Positions 43,503-53,260 are shown, numbered from the stretch's first letter. The stretch is 64,000 bases of DNA from Pradoshia eiseniae (GCF_002946355.1 NZ_PKOZ01000001.1:434001-498000); one strand, 5' to 3'. Numbers and translations are program-made. Notes: generated from the letters alone by a model not told the origin.

Positions 43503-44351
43503 TCAAAAATCAATCGTATCCGGATTCAATCCAGAACCGCCAAAGTACTCCATTTGATTAATCGTTTTCATATCTTCTTCAGAAATCTCAAAGTCAAATA
43601 CCTCTAGATTATCCGCGATTCGGGAAGGGGTGATGGACTTTGGAAGCGGGAGGGTTCCATTTTGCATGCACCAGCGGATACACAGATGGGCTACCGATTT
43701 ATTGTACTTCTCGGCAATAGCCATCAGTGTTTCATTGGACAGCATTTTGCCGGTGCCGAGCGGGCTCCATGCCTCGATGAGGATGCCGTTTTCCTTGCAA
43801 TAGCTAACAGTTTCCTCCTGCATTTGGCCAGGGTGGTACTCAATCTGGTTCACCATTGGCTTCACTTCTGTCTCCATCAATGGTGCAAGATGCTTTGGCA
43901 AAAAGTTCGATACCCCAATTGCGCGGATGCGCCCAGCCTTATATAAATCGGTCATGGCGCGCCATGTTTCAAGGTTAATATGTGCCCAGTCTTCAAATTG
44001 GGTCGGATTAGCCGGCCAGTGAATCAAATAAAGGTCGAGGTAATCGGTGCCTAATTTCTCAAGTGTCTTCTCGAATGCTTGGAGCGTGCTTTCATAGCCG
44101 CGGTCTGTGTTCCATACCTTGCTTGTGATAAAGAGCTCTGCGCGCGGGATGCCGGATTCTCGGATGGCTTTGCCGACGCTTTCCTCATTGCCGTAGGCAG
44201 CTGCTGTGTCAATATGGCGATAACCGGCTTCAATGGCAGCTTTCACAGACGTGACAGCTGTCTCGCCATCAGGTGTCTGCCATGTACCAAAGCCGATGCA
44301 AGGAATTTCAATGCTATTATATAAACGTAAAGCGGATGTTTTCTCTAACAT
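43503..44351 (-). CDS. aldo/keto reductase (YvgN / 2,5-diketogluconate reductase-like)
   Basis: 282 residues. The tetrad is complete: D and Y in YRHIDTAAAYGNEESVG, K in LFITSKVW, H in LYLIHWPAN. LPLPKSITPSRIADNLEVFD binds NADPH. Bacillus homologues reduce methylglyoxal and similar aldehydes. AGGAGATGA precedes the ATG. It follows another AKR gene by 28 bp in the same direction, so the two form an operon. Confidence 0.9.
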   Translation of the reverse strand: MLEKTSALRLYNSIEIPCIGFGTWQTPDGETAVTSVKAAIEAGYRHIDTAAAYGNEESVGKAIRESGIPRAELFITSKVWNTDRGYESTLQAFEKTLEKLGTDYLDLYLIHWPANPTQFEDWAHINLETWRAMTDLYKAGRIRAIGVSNFLPKHLAPLMETEVKPMVNQIEYHPGQMQEETVSYCKENGILIEAWSPLGTGKMLSNETLMAIAEKYNKSVAHLCIRWCMQNGTLPLPKSITPSRIADNLEVFDFEISEEDMKTINQMEYFGGSGLNPDTIDF

Positions 44352-44379
44352 TTAATCATCTCCTGTTTCTTTATTCATC

Positions 44380-45303
44380 TTAAGGAAGGATATGACCGCT
44401 GCTCATATAGAGGCGATACCATTCCTCACGGCTGAGTTGAATCTCGCTTCCGTTCACGATCTCTTCCATCCGTCCTTGGTTGGTCGTGCCGGCAATCATC
44501 TGGATCTTAGCTGGATGTCTCAAAATCCAGGCAGTCGCTATCGCGGTAGGCGTTGTATCATATTTCTCAGCTAGCTCAGTGAGCGTTTGATTCAGTTCAG
44601 GGAATTTATCCTGATTGCCGATAAAGACCCCTTCAAAGAAACCGTACTGGAATGGTGACCAAGCCTGAATCGTCATATCATTTAGCCTGCTATAATCCAG
44701 TACGCTGCCATCGCGGTCGACCGCGCCGTCTGTCTGCATATTCACTTCCAGCCCATTGGCAATCATGGTGGAGAAGGGAAGGCTTAATTGCAGCTGGTTG
44801 ACGAGGAGGGGCTGCTTCACAGCCTTCTTCAATAATTCGATTTGCATCGGCTTATGGTTGGAGACGCCGAAATGCCGCACTTTACCGGAATCCTCCAAGC
44901 TATTGAATGCCTCTGCTACTTCTTCTGGCTCTGCCAATGCATCTGGACGGTGAAGAACGAGAACGTCTAAGTATTCGGTACCAAGACGTTTAAGAATGTC
45001 ATCAACGGACTTGAGGATATGCTCTTTCGAAAAATCATACATAATCCCTGGTACGATGCCGCATTTTGATTGCAGAATGAGGTCTTCTCGTTGAATTCCC
45101 ATACGTTTTACCGCTTGTCCAAACTTCGTTTCACATAACCCTTTGCCGTAAATATCAGCATGGTCAAAGAAGTTCAGCCCGTTTTCCAGACAAAAGGCAA
45201 GGTATGAATCTAATTGGCGATCTTCCATCGCATCGATTCTCATGCATCCAACTGCGATTGATGGCACCATTAATTCACTTTTGCCAAGGCTTTGTTTTTT
45301 CAT
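44380..45303 (-). CDS. aldo/keto reductase (YdhF-like)
   Basis: 307 residues. D and Y lie in GLNFFDHADIYGKGLCETKFG, K in LILQSKCGIVPG, and H in VLVLHRPDAL. The barrel ends with IAGTTNQGRMEEIV, a cofactor-binding variant typical of E. coli YdhF-type AKRs. TAGGAGGA abuts the ATG at 45309, but the ATG at 45303 has seven-base spacing and is preferred. It is first in a two-AKR operon. Confidence 0.88.
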   Translation of the reverse strand: MKKQSLGKSELMVPSIAVGCMRIDAMEDRQLDSYLAFCLENGLNFFDHADIYGKGLCETKFGQAVKRMGIQREDLILQSKCGIVPGIMYDFSKEHILKSVDDILKRLGTEYLDVLVLHRPDALAEPEEVAEAFNSLEDSGKVRHFGVSNHKPMQIELLKKAVKQPLLVNQLQLSLPFSTMIANGLEVNMQTDGAVDRDGSVLDYSRLNDMTIQAWSPFQYGFFEGVFIGNQDKFPELNQTLTELAEKYDTTPTAIATAWILRHPAKIQMIAGTTNQGRMEEIVNGSEIQLSREEWYRLYMSSGHILP

Positions 45304-45549
45304 GCTCATTCCTCCTAGCTGATTATTAATAAAGCGTGACATGAGTACGAACTTAGTAGTTTGCTAGCGTAAAGTCCATTCTCCAAGCCATGATATGTAA
45401 GCAGGCACCTGGATTAGGTGTGCATATTTATTTTACTATACTTCGAGTGAATGCGCTTGCATAAGGGAGGAGGTATTTTTCTGCATCATGGTTTTCAAAT
45501 AAAGGAGAAGGGTAGGAGGATTAGGAACGAGAATGGAGGAATGCTTAAG

Positions 45550-46305
45550 ATGTATTCATTTAAAGAGACGGATCAGCGTCCATATCCGCTGCCGCGAAGG
45601 CCATGGGTGATGACCCAGGTTTGGAATGATTTGCTCTTCTTGCATTATTCAATAGATCCTCACATCCTTCGTGCCCATGTACCGAAGGAGCTTGAAATTG
45701 ATACATTTAACGGGAAAGCCTGGATTAGCATCATTCCGTTAAGAATAACGGGAAGCAGGGTTCGGAAAATGCCGTCGCTTCCTGGGATTAGTACCTATAT
45801 TGAGCTTAATGTGCGTACCTATGTTGTCTACAAGGGGGTGCCAGGTATTTATTTCTTTAGCCTTGATGCCAATAGTCTCGCAAATGTGCTTGGGGCAAGG
45901 GCGGCATCGGCCCTTCCGTATAAATTAGCTTCCATGGAATTTAAGCAAAGGAATCATGAGTTTTACATGAAGAGCGTGCGGACAGGTGCGAAAGATGCCT
46001 ATCAATTTGAGGCAAGCTATGAGCGCGCAGAGAGGATGACAGAGCTGTGGCCGGACACAATTGACTTCTGGCTCCTTGAACGGTATTGCATGTATAGCTA
46101 TTACGGGAAATATATTCTCAGAGGGGATATTCATCATGATGCCTGGAAAGTATCAGATGTGAAGGCAGAAATATATCAGAATACGATGCTAGCCTTTCTT
46201 CCTGACAATCCATCTATGAACGAACCGGACCTTCTTCATTACGCGAGAATGAAAAGATTTCTTTTCTATCCATTGAAAAAGGTCGGGGAGGCAAAAGTTT
46301 CATAG
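45550..46305 (+). CDS. YqjF-like DUF2071 protein
   Basis: 251 residues. PRRPWVMTQVWNDLLFLHYS, then PHILRAHVPKELEIDTFNGK, AWISIIPLRITGSR and PGISTYIELNVRTYVVYKGV match YqjF/DUF2071, an acetoacetate-decarboxylase-like fold with no known substrate. ATG 45550 is nine bases after GGAGGA; the in-frame ATG at 45541 abuts that site. The frame upstream to 45451 is open by chance. Confidence 0.85.
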   Translation: MYSFKETDQRPYPLPRRPWVMTQVWNDLLFLHYSIDPHILRAHVPKELEIDTFNGKAWISIIPLRITGSRVRKMPSLPGISTYIELNVRTYVVYKGVPGIYFFSLDANSLANVLGARAASALPYKLASMEFKQRNHEFYMKSVRTGAKDAYQFEASYERAERMTELWPDTIDFWLLERYCMYSYYGKYILRGDIHHDAWKVSDVKAEIYQNTMLAFLPDNPSMNEPDLLHYARMKRFLFYPLKKVGEAKVS

Positions 46306-46404
46306 AGAATGGGGGTGTTTTATAAGGCTGTCCGGCCGTCTGCCTGACTGTTATGATTCAGTTTTGGTGCGATTATCATGATGAAATAAAAATTTGAATT
46401 AAAA

Positions 46405-46514
46405 TATCTTGACTTCGAGATAAAAGAGGATTATAGTTAGCTATATAAATGATTAACAAACAGAATAAACGAATGAAGAATTCTTTTATTCTTATATATC
46501 TCAAATTCGAGATA
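46405..46514 (+). promoter_or_regulatory. two MhqR-type operator boxes upstream of the YceI gene
   Basis: TATCTTGACTTCGAGATA (46405-46422) and TATCTCAAATTCGAGATA (46497-46514) are near-palindromes of the form TATCT-N8-AGATA. They resemble the Bacillus subtilis MhqR box (TATCTCGAATTCGAGATA), which responds to quinones. The second lies 22 bases before the ATG, in position to block transcription. No mhqR gene is in the window. Confidence 0.65.
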
Positions 46515-46536
46515 AAAAACAAAGGGGAGAAGAAAA

Positions 46537-47064
46537 ATGGCAAAATACACAGTTGACAATTCACATTCACACATCGGTTTTCAGGTAAAACACATGATGG
46601 TATCTAAGGTCAAAGGGAGCTTCGAGAACTATACGGCGGAAGTCGAGGCAGCAGACCTTGCTGACTTAACAACAGCGAAAATTGCTTTCACGATTGATGT
46701 CGCAAGCATCAACACGAAAAGCGAGGACCGCGACAACCATTTGAAATCACCAGACTTCTTTGATGCAGAGAACTACGAGAAAATTACATTCCAATCCACA
46801 TCTGTAACAGGATCAGGTTCTGACTATGAGGTGACAGGTGATTTGACAATCAAAGATGTGACAAAGCCGGTCACATTTGATGTTACCTACAATGGAAAAG
46901 GAACAAACCCATGGGGTGTGGAAGTATACGGCTTTGAAGGGGAAACAACGCTTAACCGCGAAGATTTCGGATTAACCTGGAACGCAGCGCTCGAAACCGG
47001 CGGCGTATTGGTTGGCAAGGATATCAAAATCAATGTTGAGCTTGAATTGAATCCGCAGGCGTAA
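46537..47064 (+). CDS. YceI-family lipid-binding protein
   Basis: 175 residues. YTVDNSHSHIGFQVKHMMVS, DRDNHLKSPDFFDAENY, GDLTIKDVTKPVTFDVTYNG and LNREDFGLTWN are all YceI blocks. The fold is a lipocalin-like barrel that binds polyisoprenoids or quinone tails. There is no signal peptide, so this version is cytoplasmic. AAAGGGGAGA precedes the ATG. Two MhqR-type boxes upstream suggest induction by quinone-like compounds. Confidence 0.92.
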   Translation: MAKYTVDNSHSHIGFQVKHMMVSKVKGSFENYTAEVEAADLADLTTAKIAFTIDVASINTKSEDRDNHLKSPDFFDAENYEKITFQSTSVTGSGSDYEVTGDLTIKDVTKPVTFDVTYNGKGTNPWGVEVYGFEGETTLNREDFGLTWNAALETGGVLVGKDIKINVELELNPQA

Positions 47065-47076
47065 TAGAAAATTAGA

Positions 47077-47110
47077 AAGAGGGCTGTCCGGAGACGGATG
47101 GCCCTCTTTT
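47077..47110 (+). terminator. terminator of the YceI gene
   Basis: AGAGGGC-TGTCCG pairs with CGGATG-GCCCTCT around GAGA, followed by TTT; it converges with the epimerase gene. Confidence 0.85.
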
Positions 47111-47113
47111 CAC

Positions 47114-47995
47114 TTATTTTCCCTGATTCGCAATCGTATGGATTAACGGTTCTAGCCACTCATCCAGATGACTGAAGCGGAAGCCATGATTGACCGCTTT
47201 TTCATTCGTCATATACCAGGAGGCCGGGATGGCATAGGGGGAGCGGATTTCATCATTTCCTAAGAGGGATATCCTGGCCTTTTCCCCAGTCGCTTTTTCG
47301 ATTAGCTGAACGAGCTTGTTTAAGGAGATTTTCCCGTTCGCCGTGGCATTGATCGGGCCTTCGATGTCAGGCATACCAGCCCATCTCAGGAATTCAGCTG
47401 CCTCTGTCGCCTGGATGTAGGACATTTCTGCCTCCATATTGACAAACCCGATAGGCTCTCGATTGGCTATGCGCTCAATATGGAAATGCAGCCGGCGTGT
47501 ATAATCATCCTCTCCCATCACGATTGGGAAACGGACCGCGACAACCGGGAACTTGGCGTATTTGAAAAACACGGTTTCAGCCTGACGCTTTCCTTCCCCA
47601 TAAGTGAATTCAAGCTTATCGCCCATCTGTATTTCGTAATGATACGGGTCAAAATCCTCCTCGCTCTTTTCTTTCCCGTCCATTTCATAGGTTGAGAGAG
47701 TGGAGGTGAATACAAGTTTATTGATTTTGCCGTTAAAAATCTCACAAAACTCATATGCATCTATCGGGGAGTAACAAATATTATCATAGACGATGTCAAA
47801 CTTCCGTCCTTCAACAGCTTGAGCCAATTCTTCTTTGTTTGAGCGGTCGGCAATCAGATGCTCGACTTTGTCTCCAAAGGGATTGCCCGATTGGCCTCTT
47901 GTCAAAATGCTAACCTTATTTCCGTCTTCTATTAGGCGTTCGACTAATTTGCGACCGAAGAAACGTGTACCGCCTAGCACGAGTATCGTTTTCAT
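47114..47995 (-). CDS. NAD-dependent epimerase/dehydratase family protein
   Basis: 293 residues. TILVLGGTRFFGRKLVERLI is the NAD-binding Rossmann start with G-G-T-x-F-x-G. The usual Y-x-x-x-K is replaced by YGEGKRQAE (Y-G-x-x-K), so the extended-SDR active site is kept. The family includes sugar-nucleotide epimerases and CSP41-like proteins. ATG 47995 follows GGAGAGG; the upstream TTG would overlap that site. Substrate unknown. Confidence 0.82.
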   Translation of the reverse strand: MKTILVLGGTRFFGRKLVERLIEDGNKVSILTRGQSGNPFGDKVEHLIADRSNKEELAQAVEGRKFDIVYDNICYSPIDAYEFCEIFNGKINKLVFTSTLSTYEMDGKEKSEEDFDPYHYEIQMGDKLEFTYGEGKRQAETVFFKYAKFPVVAVRFPIVMGEDDYTRRLHFHIERIANREPIGFVNMEAEMSYIQATEAAEFLRWAGMPDIEGPINATANGKISLNKLVQLIEKATGEKARISLLGNDEIRSPYAIPASWYMTNEKAVNHGFRFSHLDEWLEPLIHTIANQGK

Positions 47996-48030
47996 GGCAA
48001 TGTTCCTCTCCAATATTGTAGGTTTTATTT

Positions 48031-48774
48031 TTATCTTTTACCCGTTCCGGAATAGACATAACTATTGATACTATAAAGATATTGATCTTTCCCCGCTAAC
48101 TCTTCAATCTCTGTTTTGAAAGTTCCATAGTCATCCTCTGAAATAAAGCCTTTTTCAATCATATCTTGAAAATCCTGCACACGGTTATAGCCGAAATACC
48201 CCGGCTTATAGGTTGTCTCGATTAAAACAAAGGAATCCATGCTGCCGGAAAATAAGCCTGTACCATGGATATATCGCCAAAGCCTTCTGCCAATCCAGCC
48301 ATCACTATCATCCATCCAAGCTTGCTCCCAATCGCTGTAGGCCTGTACCATCTTTCTGACCAAGGCTTTATTGCTTCCGTCAAATACCTGGGTATCGAAA
48401 TCATAATGAGCCATGACGATTTGTCCGCCAGGTTTTAAGACTCGGTGGATCTCTTCAAGGAAGCCCCTTTTATCTACGATGCACTCCAGTACATCCTTTG
48501 AGAAAATAAGGTCAAAGGTATCGTCCTCGAAAGGGAGCTGCTGGGCTAAATCAGCGGCCATAAACGTATATCGCTCATCCTTCTTCACTGCAGCTTTAGC
48601 CTGTTCGATGCACCGTTCTGCTTTATCCACTCCAACTAATTTGGCCTTGTCACCAGCTAATTCGCCCATTTTGATCAATTCACGCCCAGTGCCGCATCCC
48701 ACGTCCAAAATTGAAGAAGCTGGCTGGATGTCTGCTTTTGAGAGCAGAAACTCGGTCAGATTACTGTAAGACAT
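48031..48774 (-). CDS. class I SAM-dependent methyltransferase
   Basis: 247 residues. SILDVGCGTGRELIKMGELAG (motif I), LVGVDKAE (motif II), MAADLAQQLPFEDDTFDLIF and VLKPGGQIVMAHYD show a complete methyltransferase fold of the UbiE/arsenite type. AAAGGGGCGA precedes the ATG. It is followed after 35 bp by the epimerase gene in the same direction. Substrate unknown. Confidence 0.86.
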   Translation of the reverse strand: MSYSNLTEFLLSKADIQPASSILDVGCGTGRELIKMGELAGDKAKLVGVDKAERCIEQAKAAVKKDERYTFMAADLAQQLPFEDDTFDLIFSKDVLECIVDKRGFLEEIHRVLKPGGQIVMAHYDFDTQVFDGSNKALVRKMVQAYSDWEQAWMDDSDGWIGRRLWRYIHGTGLFSGSMDSFVLIETTYKPGYFGYNRVQDFQDMIEKGFISEDDYGTFKTEIEELAGKDQYLYSINSYVYSGTGKR

Positions 48775-48960
48775 GATTTCGCCCCTTTCTTATTGACTAA
48801 TAAACAAGTCCTTCATGTCATTTTAACAGGTAATTTGTGCAAGGGTATGTTTAATTTACTGAAAATACCGAATAATGTCCTTGTTAGTAGGAAACTCGTC
48901 AAAAAGCAAGGAAAACAACCAGCGTTTGCCGAATGTAATAGCATAAAAGGGGGCAGTGTG

Positions 48961-50109
48961 ATGAAGATTAATAAGTTTGTCATGCCTGAGGTCATTTTTG
49001 GCAACGGAGCTATTCACCAGGTCGGCGAGAGCTGCTCGAGGCTCGGTGCGAAGCGAGTGCTCATTGTGAGCGATAAGGGGGTGCTGCATGCCGGGTGGCT
49101 CGATATTGTCTTGGATAGCTGTCAAAAAGCAGGCCTGAGAACTTCGGTTTTCTTTGACTTGACGACAAATCCTAAGGATTACGAGGTGGCGGCAGGGAGC
49201 AGGGTTTATGTTGAGAATGAGTGTGATGCGGTCATAGGGGTTGGCGGCGGGAGTGCGATTGATACGGCGAAAGCGATTGCTGTTCTTGTCACAAACGGAG
49301 GGAGTATCCATGATTTTGAAGGGGTCGATAAGATCATGGAGCCATTGCCTCCACTTGTCATGATCTCAACGACTGCTGGTTCCGGCTCGGAGGTCTCCCA
49401 GTTCTCTGTCATTGTCGATTCCGAGCGGAAGAAAAAGATGACCATCGTATCGAAGTCCCTTGTCCCTGATATCGCTATCATAGACCCTCACACACTCACC
49501 ACGAAAAGTCCGCAATTGACGGCGTCTACCGGCTTGGATGTCCTGACCCATGCGATTGAAGCCTATGTCAGCATTGCCGCCACGCCTCTGACCGATGTAC
49601 AAGCGAAGAATGCCATCTATCTGACAGCGAATTATCTCCGTCCATCTGTCGCTTCCACCATGAATGAAGAGGCCAAAGCCCAAATGGCCATGGCGAGCCT
49701 GCAGGCAGGACTGGCTTTCTCCAATGCGATATTAGGAGCGGTACATGCGATGTCTCATGCGATAGGCGGACGATTTCCGCTGTTTCATGGAGAGGTGAAT
49801 GCGGCTCTGCTTCCGTATGTGATGGAATTCAATTTTTTGGCCGTCCCGAGAAAATATAAAGAAATTGCTGAATTATGTGGAATTGCCACAGAAGGGCTGA
49901 CACAGGTTGAAGCAGGAGAGAAAGCTATTGAATTTGTGAAAAAGCTTTCGCATGATATCGGTGCACCGCAGCGATTATCGGATATGGGATGGAATGGAGA
50001 CATGATTGAGGAGATGAGCCAAATCGCGCTTGAGGATGCATGCATGATCACGAACCCGCGCGATATTACCCTGCAGGATGTGAAGAACTTGTTTCGGCGG
50101 GCTTTATAA
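48961..50109 (+). CDS. iron-containing alcohol dehydrogenase
   Basis: 382 residues, the family length. GVGGGSAIDTAKAIAVL binds NAD; STTAGSGSEVSQFSVI is the second signature; metal ligands lie in DVLTHAIEAYVS, ILGAVHAMSHAIGGRF and FHGEVNAALLPYV. It oxidises or reduces short alcohols or aldehydes with Fe(II). ATG 48961 is preceded by AAAAGGGGG; the open frame upstream to 48793 is not coding. It ends 11 bp before the histidine kinase gene, so it probably leads that operon. Confidence 0.92.
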   Translation: MKINKFVMPEVIFGNGAIHQVGESCSRLGAKRVLIVSDKGVLHAGWLDIVLDSCQKAGLRTSVFFDLTTNPKDYEVAAGSRVYVENECDAVIGVGGGSAIDTAKAIAVLVTNGGSIHDFEGVDKIMEPLPPLVMISTTAGSGSEVSQFSVIVDSERKKKMTIVSKSLVPDIAIIDPHTLTTKSPQLTASTGLDVLTHAIEAYVSIAATPLTDVQAKNAIYLTANYLRPSVASTMNEEAKAQMAMASLQAGLAFSNAILGAVHAMSHAIGGRFPLFHGEVNAALLPYVMEFNFLAVPRKYKEIAELCGIATEGLTQVEAGEKAIEFVKKLSHDIGAPQRLSDMGWNGDMIEEMSQIALEDACMITNPRDITLQDVKNLFRRAL

Positions 50110-50120
50110 GGAGTGATTCA

Positions 50121-51782
50121 GTGTTAGAGAGACAAATCATGATTGAACGGCTGACAGGTGTACAGTCATCAAAGCGCAGTTACTATACGGAGCTGAAAAA
50201 TACAGTAGCCCAATTGCAGAAGAAGAACATGCAGCTAGAGATTATTCATGAAGTGATGAAGAACTTAAATGTGGAAATGTCCATGGATGATATGCTGAAG
50301 AATATCATGGACAAGCTCATAACCATCTTTCCCTTTGACCGAATCAGCCTCTCGGTTCGGAATGGTGAAGAATTAATCCTATCAAATGTGTACCCAAAGA
50401 AACTTGGCTATTTGCCGCGGAATGTTACCTTAAGCAAGGAACACTCCTTATATTGGCAGGTAATCGAGAAGGGAAAAATGCATTATCACAAGGTTCCTCA
50501 AGAGGCAGCCGAAAATGAATATATCGAGAATCAGATTTTCAGAGTAAATGGGATTCAAAGTGCGCTTCTTTTCCCCCTCCATAGCAAAGGGATAATCACG
50601 GGAATCGTCAGCATCGGCAGTCTAGGCATTCTCAGCTATGATGAATCTGACCTTACATTTCTCCAGCAATTAGCGGATCAGTTTGCTGTCTGCCTGGAAA
50701 ATGTCCGTTTGTACAATGAAGTATTAAGCAGGAAGAAGGAATGGGAGGACACCTTTCGTGCTGTGGTCGATATGATTTTTGTCGTGGATTTAGAAGGCGA
50801 CATCGTTAAGGTGAACGAACAGGCCATCCAGTATTTTCGCTCCTATGGCAACCAGCTTGTCGGGAAGAAAATAGACGAAGTGTTCCATGAAGCTAAAGAC
50901 ATCTCAGCACTCTTAAGCGAAAGCCTTCAGACGAAGCAGGCCTCTCATCGTGAAATCCGGCTGTCTGATCACCGGATTTTTGAAACCTTCTCCAATCCGG
51001 TCTTTAATGAAGAACAGCAAATGTATGGCTTTATTCTATATATGAAGGATGTATCAGAGAAAAAGCGGATAGAATCTCAGCTGATCCATTCTGGTAAACT
51101 TGCCGCCATTGGCGAACTTGCGGCAGGTGTCGCTCATGAGCTCAACAATCCGCTGACGGCGATTCTCGGAAACTCTCAAATCTTGGTGAGGGATGCTAAG
51201 CTCGAACCTGCCGCTCACAATCTATTAGTCGGTATCACGAATTGCGGGAAGCGATGCAGGAATATCGTTCAGAATCTGCTCACCTTCTCCAGGCAAGAGG
51301 AGTATCTCTTCCAGGAATGCTCATTGAATGAGGCAGTTGACCAGGTCGTGAGCCTTGTCGGATACCAGATTGAGATGCAAAACATCACTATTGCTGTAAA
51401 GAAGGATGAATCGCTGCCAAGGATCAACGGCAGTCTGCAGCAATTGGGACAAATCGTTCTCAATTTCCTACTGAATGCCAAGGATGCACTTGAGCCCGAC
51501 ATCGTTCGGGAGAAACAAATCCTGATTAAAACGAGCCATAATCATGAATGGGTGCAGCTGACCGTCTCCGATACGGGGGTCGGCATTAGTGCAAGTCATC
51601 AATCAGAGGTCTTTCACCCATTTTTCACAACGAAGCCTGCCGGGCAGGGAACGGGGCTTGGCTTATCCGTCAGCCTTGGCATTGCCCAGGCACATGGAGG
51701 GTTGATTGAAATGACGAGCCTGGAAGGGGAAGGAAGTACCTTCATGCTAAGATTGCCGAAAAATCAAGCGGAAAGGAGATAG
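50121..51782 (+). CDS. sensor histidine kinase with GAF and PAS domains
   Basis: 553 residues with no membrane helix. A coiled start, a GAF domain (about 45-215; LLFPLHSKGIITGIVSIGSL), a PAS domain (about 225-330; AVVDMIFVVDLEGDIVKVNE), the HisKA helix with H339 (LAAGVAHELNNPLTAILGNS) and the ATPase domain (LNFLLNAKDALEP, VSDTGVGISASH, GQGTGLGLSVSLGI). It is a soluble, NtrB-like kinase and likely senses a redox or small-molecule cue. GTG 50121 follows AAGGAG; it is one base from the response regulator gene at the other end. Confidence 0.92.
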   Translation: MLERQIMIERLTGVQSSKRSYYTELKNTVAQLQKKNMQLEIIHEVMKNLNVEMSMDDMLKNIMDKLITIFPFDRISLSVRNGEELILSNVYPKKLGYLPRNVTLSKEHSLYWQVIEKGKMHYHKVPQEAAENEYIENQIFRVNGIQSALLFPLHSKGIITGIVSIGSLGILSYDESDLTFLQQLADQFAVCLENVRLYNEVLSRKKEWEDTFRAVVDMIFVVDLEGDIVKVNEQAIQYFRSYGNQLVGKKIDEVFHEAKDISALLSESLQTKQASHREIRLSDHRIFETFSNPVFNEEQQMYGFILYMKDVSEKKRIESQLIHSGKLAAIGELAAGVAHELNNPLTAILGNSQILVRDAKLEPAAHNLLVGITNCGKRCRNIVQNLLTFSRQEEYLFQECSLNEAVDQVVSLVGYQIEMQNITIAVKKDESLPRINGSLQQLGQIVLNFLLNAKDALEPDIVREKQILIKTSHNHEWVQLTVSDTGVGISASHQSEVFHPFFTTKPAGQGTGLGLSVSLGIAQAHGGLIEMTSLEGEGSTFMLRLPKNQAERR

Positions 51783-51783
51783 G

Positions 51784-53214
51784 ATGAAAGAAATCGTAAT
51801 CATTGATGACGAGCCGGAAATCAGACATTTCTTATCATATTTATTATCCCAAAAGGGCTATCGAGTGACACTATGCGAGAGCGGGCAAGACTTCGAGCGG
51901 CTGCTGCCTGAGTTGGACGCTGACTTGGCGCTGATTGATGTTAAGCTGCCTGATGCGAGCGGCCTGGATATTCTGAAACAGCTAAAGCAAGCAGTGCCTC
52001 ACTGCATAGCGATTATCATGACCGGTTACAGTACCGTCAAAACCGCGGTAGAGGCGATCAAACTTGGAGCTAATGATTATATTGAGAAGCCTTTTGACAG
52101 CATTGATGAACTAGAGGCCCTGCTTGATCATTTATTGAATCATCATCATGCGCCGTATGCTCATGAAATCAGCCTTCTCGCTGATGAGCTCGGAATAATG
52201 GTCGGAGAATGCGAGGATATGCATCATTTGCTTACCTTGGCTCACAAGATTGCGAAAAAGAGCCTGAATGTGCTGATTGAAGGGGAAACGGGGAGCGGGA
52301 AAGATGTGCTTGCCAGGTTCATCCATCATGCGAGCCATCGCTCGAACTATCCTTTCATCGCCATAAACTGCGGTGCTTTATCGGTGTCCTTATTGGAGAG
52401 TGAATTATTCGGGCATGAAAAAGGGGCGTTTACAGGCGCGTTTAAGGAACGCAAGGGTGTTTTTGAAATCGCTGATAGAGGAACGCTGTTTTTGGATGAA
52501 ATTGCCGAAGCCTCTCCGGCGACACAGGTGAAGCTCCTTAGGACCATTGAAACAGGGGAGTATAGGAGAATAGGGGATGAAGCGCTCAGAAGAACGAATA
52601 CGCGCATCATTGCTGCCTCTCATGCGGATTTGGCTGCGGCCGTCAAAGCAAATACCTTCAGGGAAGACCTGCTCTATCGCCTGGATGTCGTCAAGCTGAC
52701 GATTCCTCCCCTTAGGGAAAGAAAGCAGGATATTCCTCTATTTTTAAAGCATTTTCTCAAGCAGCATAATACATCCCTGTCCTTCTCAGATGAAGCAATT
52801 GAGCAGCTGATGAAATATCCTTGGCCGGGTAATATTCGAGAGCTGGCCAATGTCGTCAAGCGGGCCGTCACCTTAGCCGAGGATGAGACGGCTATGATTA
52901 CGCCCCATTACTTGCCGGAGAAAATACGGCTTCACTCACCGGAACCGTCCGTCATATCTACTGATAAATGCGAGGGCTCTGTTTTGGAGTCCTATCTGGA
53001 AGAATGGACAGAAGAAATGCTCCGCTTATGGGATCACGATTGTGAGGTCAACTTAGAGGATGTGCTTTTGCATGTAAAAGCACTTGAGGTAGAGGTCGGG
53101 AAAGCCTTTGTCTCCAAAACCATCAATGAAACCATGGGCAATCGTAAAGCGGCAGCTGATAAATTGAAGATCTCGACTCGGCAGCTTCGTTATTTGCTGA
53201 GTGAAAAAAATTAG
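51784..53214 (+). CDS. NtrC-family sigma-54-dependent response regulator
   Basis: 476 residues. The receiver domain has D52 in LALIDVKLPDASG; the AAA+ domain has GETGSGKDVLAR (Walker A), GAFTGAFKERKGVFE (sigma-54 contact loop) and GTLFLDEIAEA (Walker B); the C-terminal Fis helix-turn-helix is GNRKAAADKLKISTRQLRYL. It activates SigL (sigma-54) promoters when phosphorylated by the adjacent kinase. A perfect sigma-54 promoter lies in front of the convergent alcohol dehydrogenase gene at 54313-54328. It lies one base after the kinase gene. Confidence 0.95.
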   Translation: MKEIVIIDDEPEIRHFLSYLLSQKGYRVTLCESGQDFERLLPELDADLALIDVKLPDASGLDILKQLKQAVPHCIAIIMTGYSTVKTAVEAIKLGANDYIEKPFDSIDELEALLDHLLNHHHAPYAHEISLLADELGIMVGECEDMHHLLTLAHKIAKKSLNVLIEGETGSGKDVLARFIHHASHRSNYPFIAINCGALSVSLLESELFGHEKGAFTGAFKERKGVFEIADRGTLFLDEIAEASPATQVKLLRTIETGEYRRIGDEALRRTNTRIIAASHADLAAAVKANTFREDLLYRLDVVKLTIPPLRERKQDIPLFLKHFLKQHNTSLSFSDEAIEQLMKYPWPGNIRELANVVKRAVTLAEDETAMITPHYLPEKIRLHSPEPSVISTDKCEGSVLESYLEEWTEEMLRLWDHDCEVNLEDVLLHVKALEVEVGKAFVSKTINETMGNRKAAADKLKISTRQLRYLLSEKN

Positions 53215-53237
53215 GGCACGGCCAAAAAGCCGCGCCC
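53207..53237 (-). terminator. terminator between the regulator and the zinc alcohol dehydrogenase
   Basis: GGGC-A-CGGC pairs with GCCG-C-GCCC around CAAAAA; on the minus strand TAATTTTTTT follows, so it ends the alcohol dehydrogenase transcript and may also serve the plus strand. Confidence 0.8.
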
Positions 53238-53260
53238 CAATGATTCAATCCATCTTATCT

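Noticed and set aside
48775-48960. Sigma-54 promoter in front of the iron alcohol dehydrogenase
   Set aside because: I scanned for GG-N10-GC spacing on the plus strand; the nearest candidate (AGGTAATTTGTGCA) has only eight bases between GG and GC, so it was not called.
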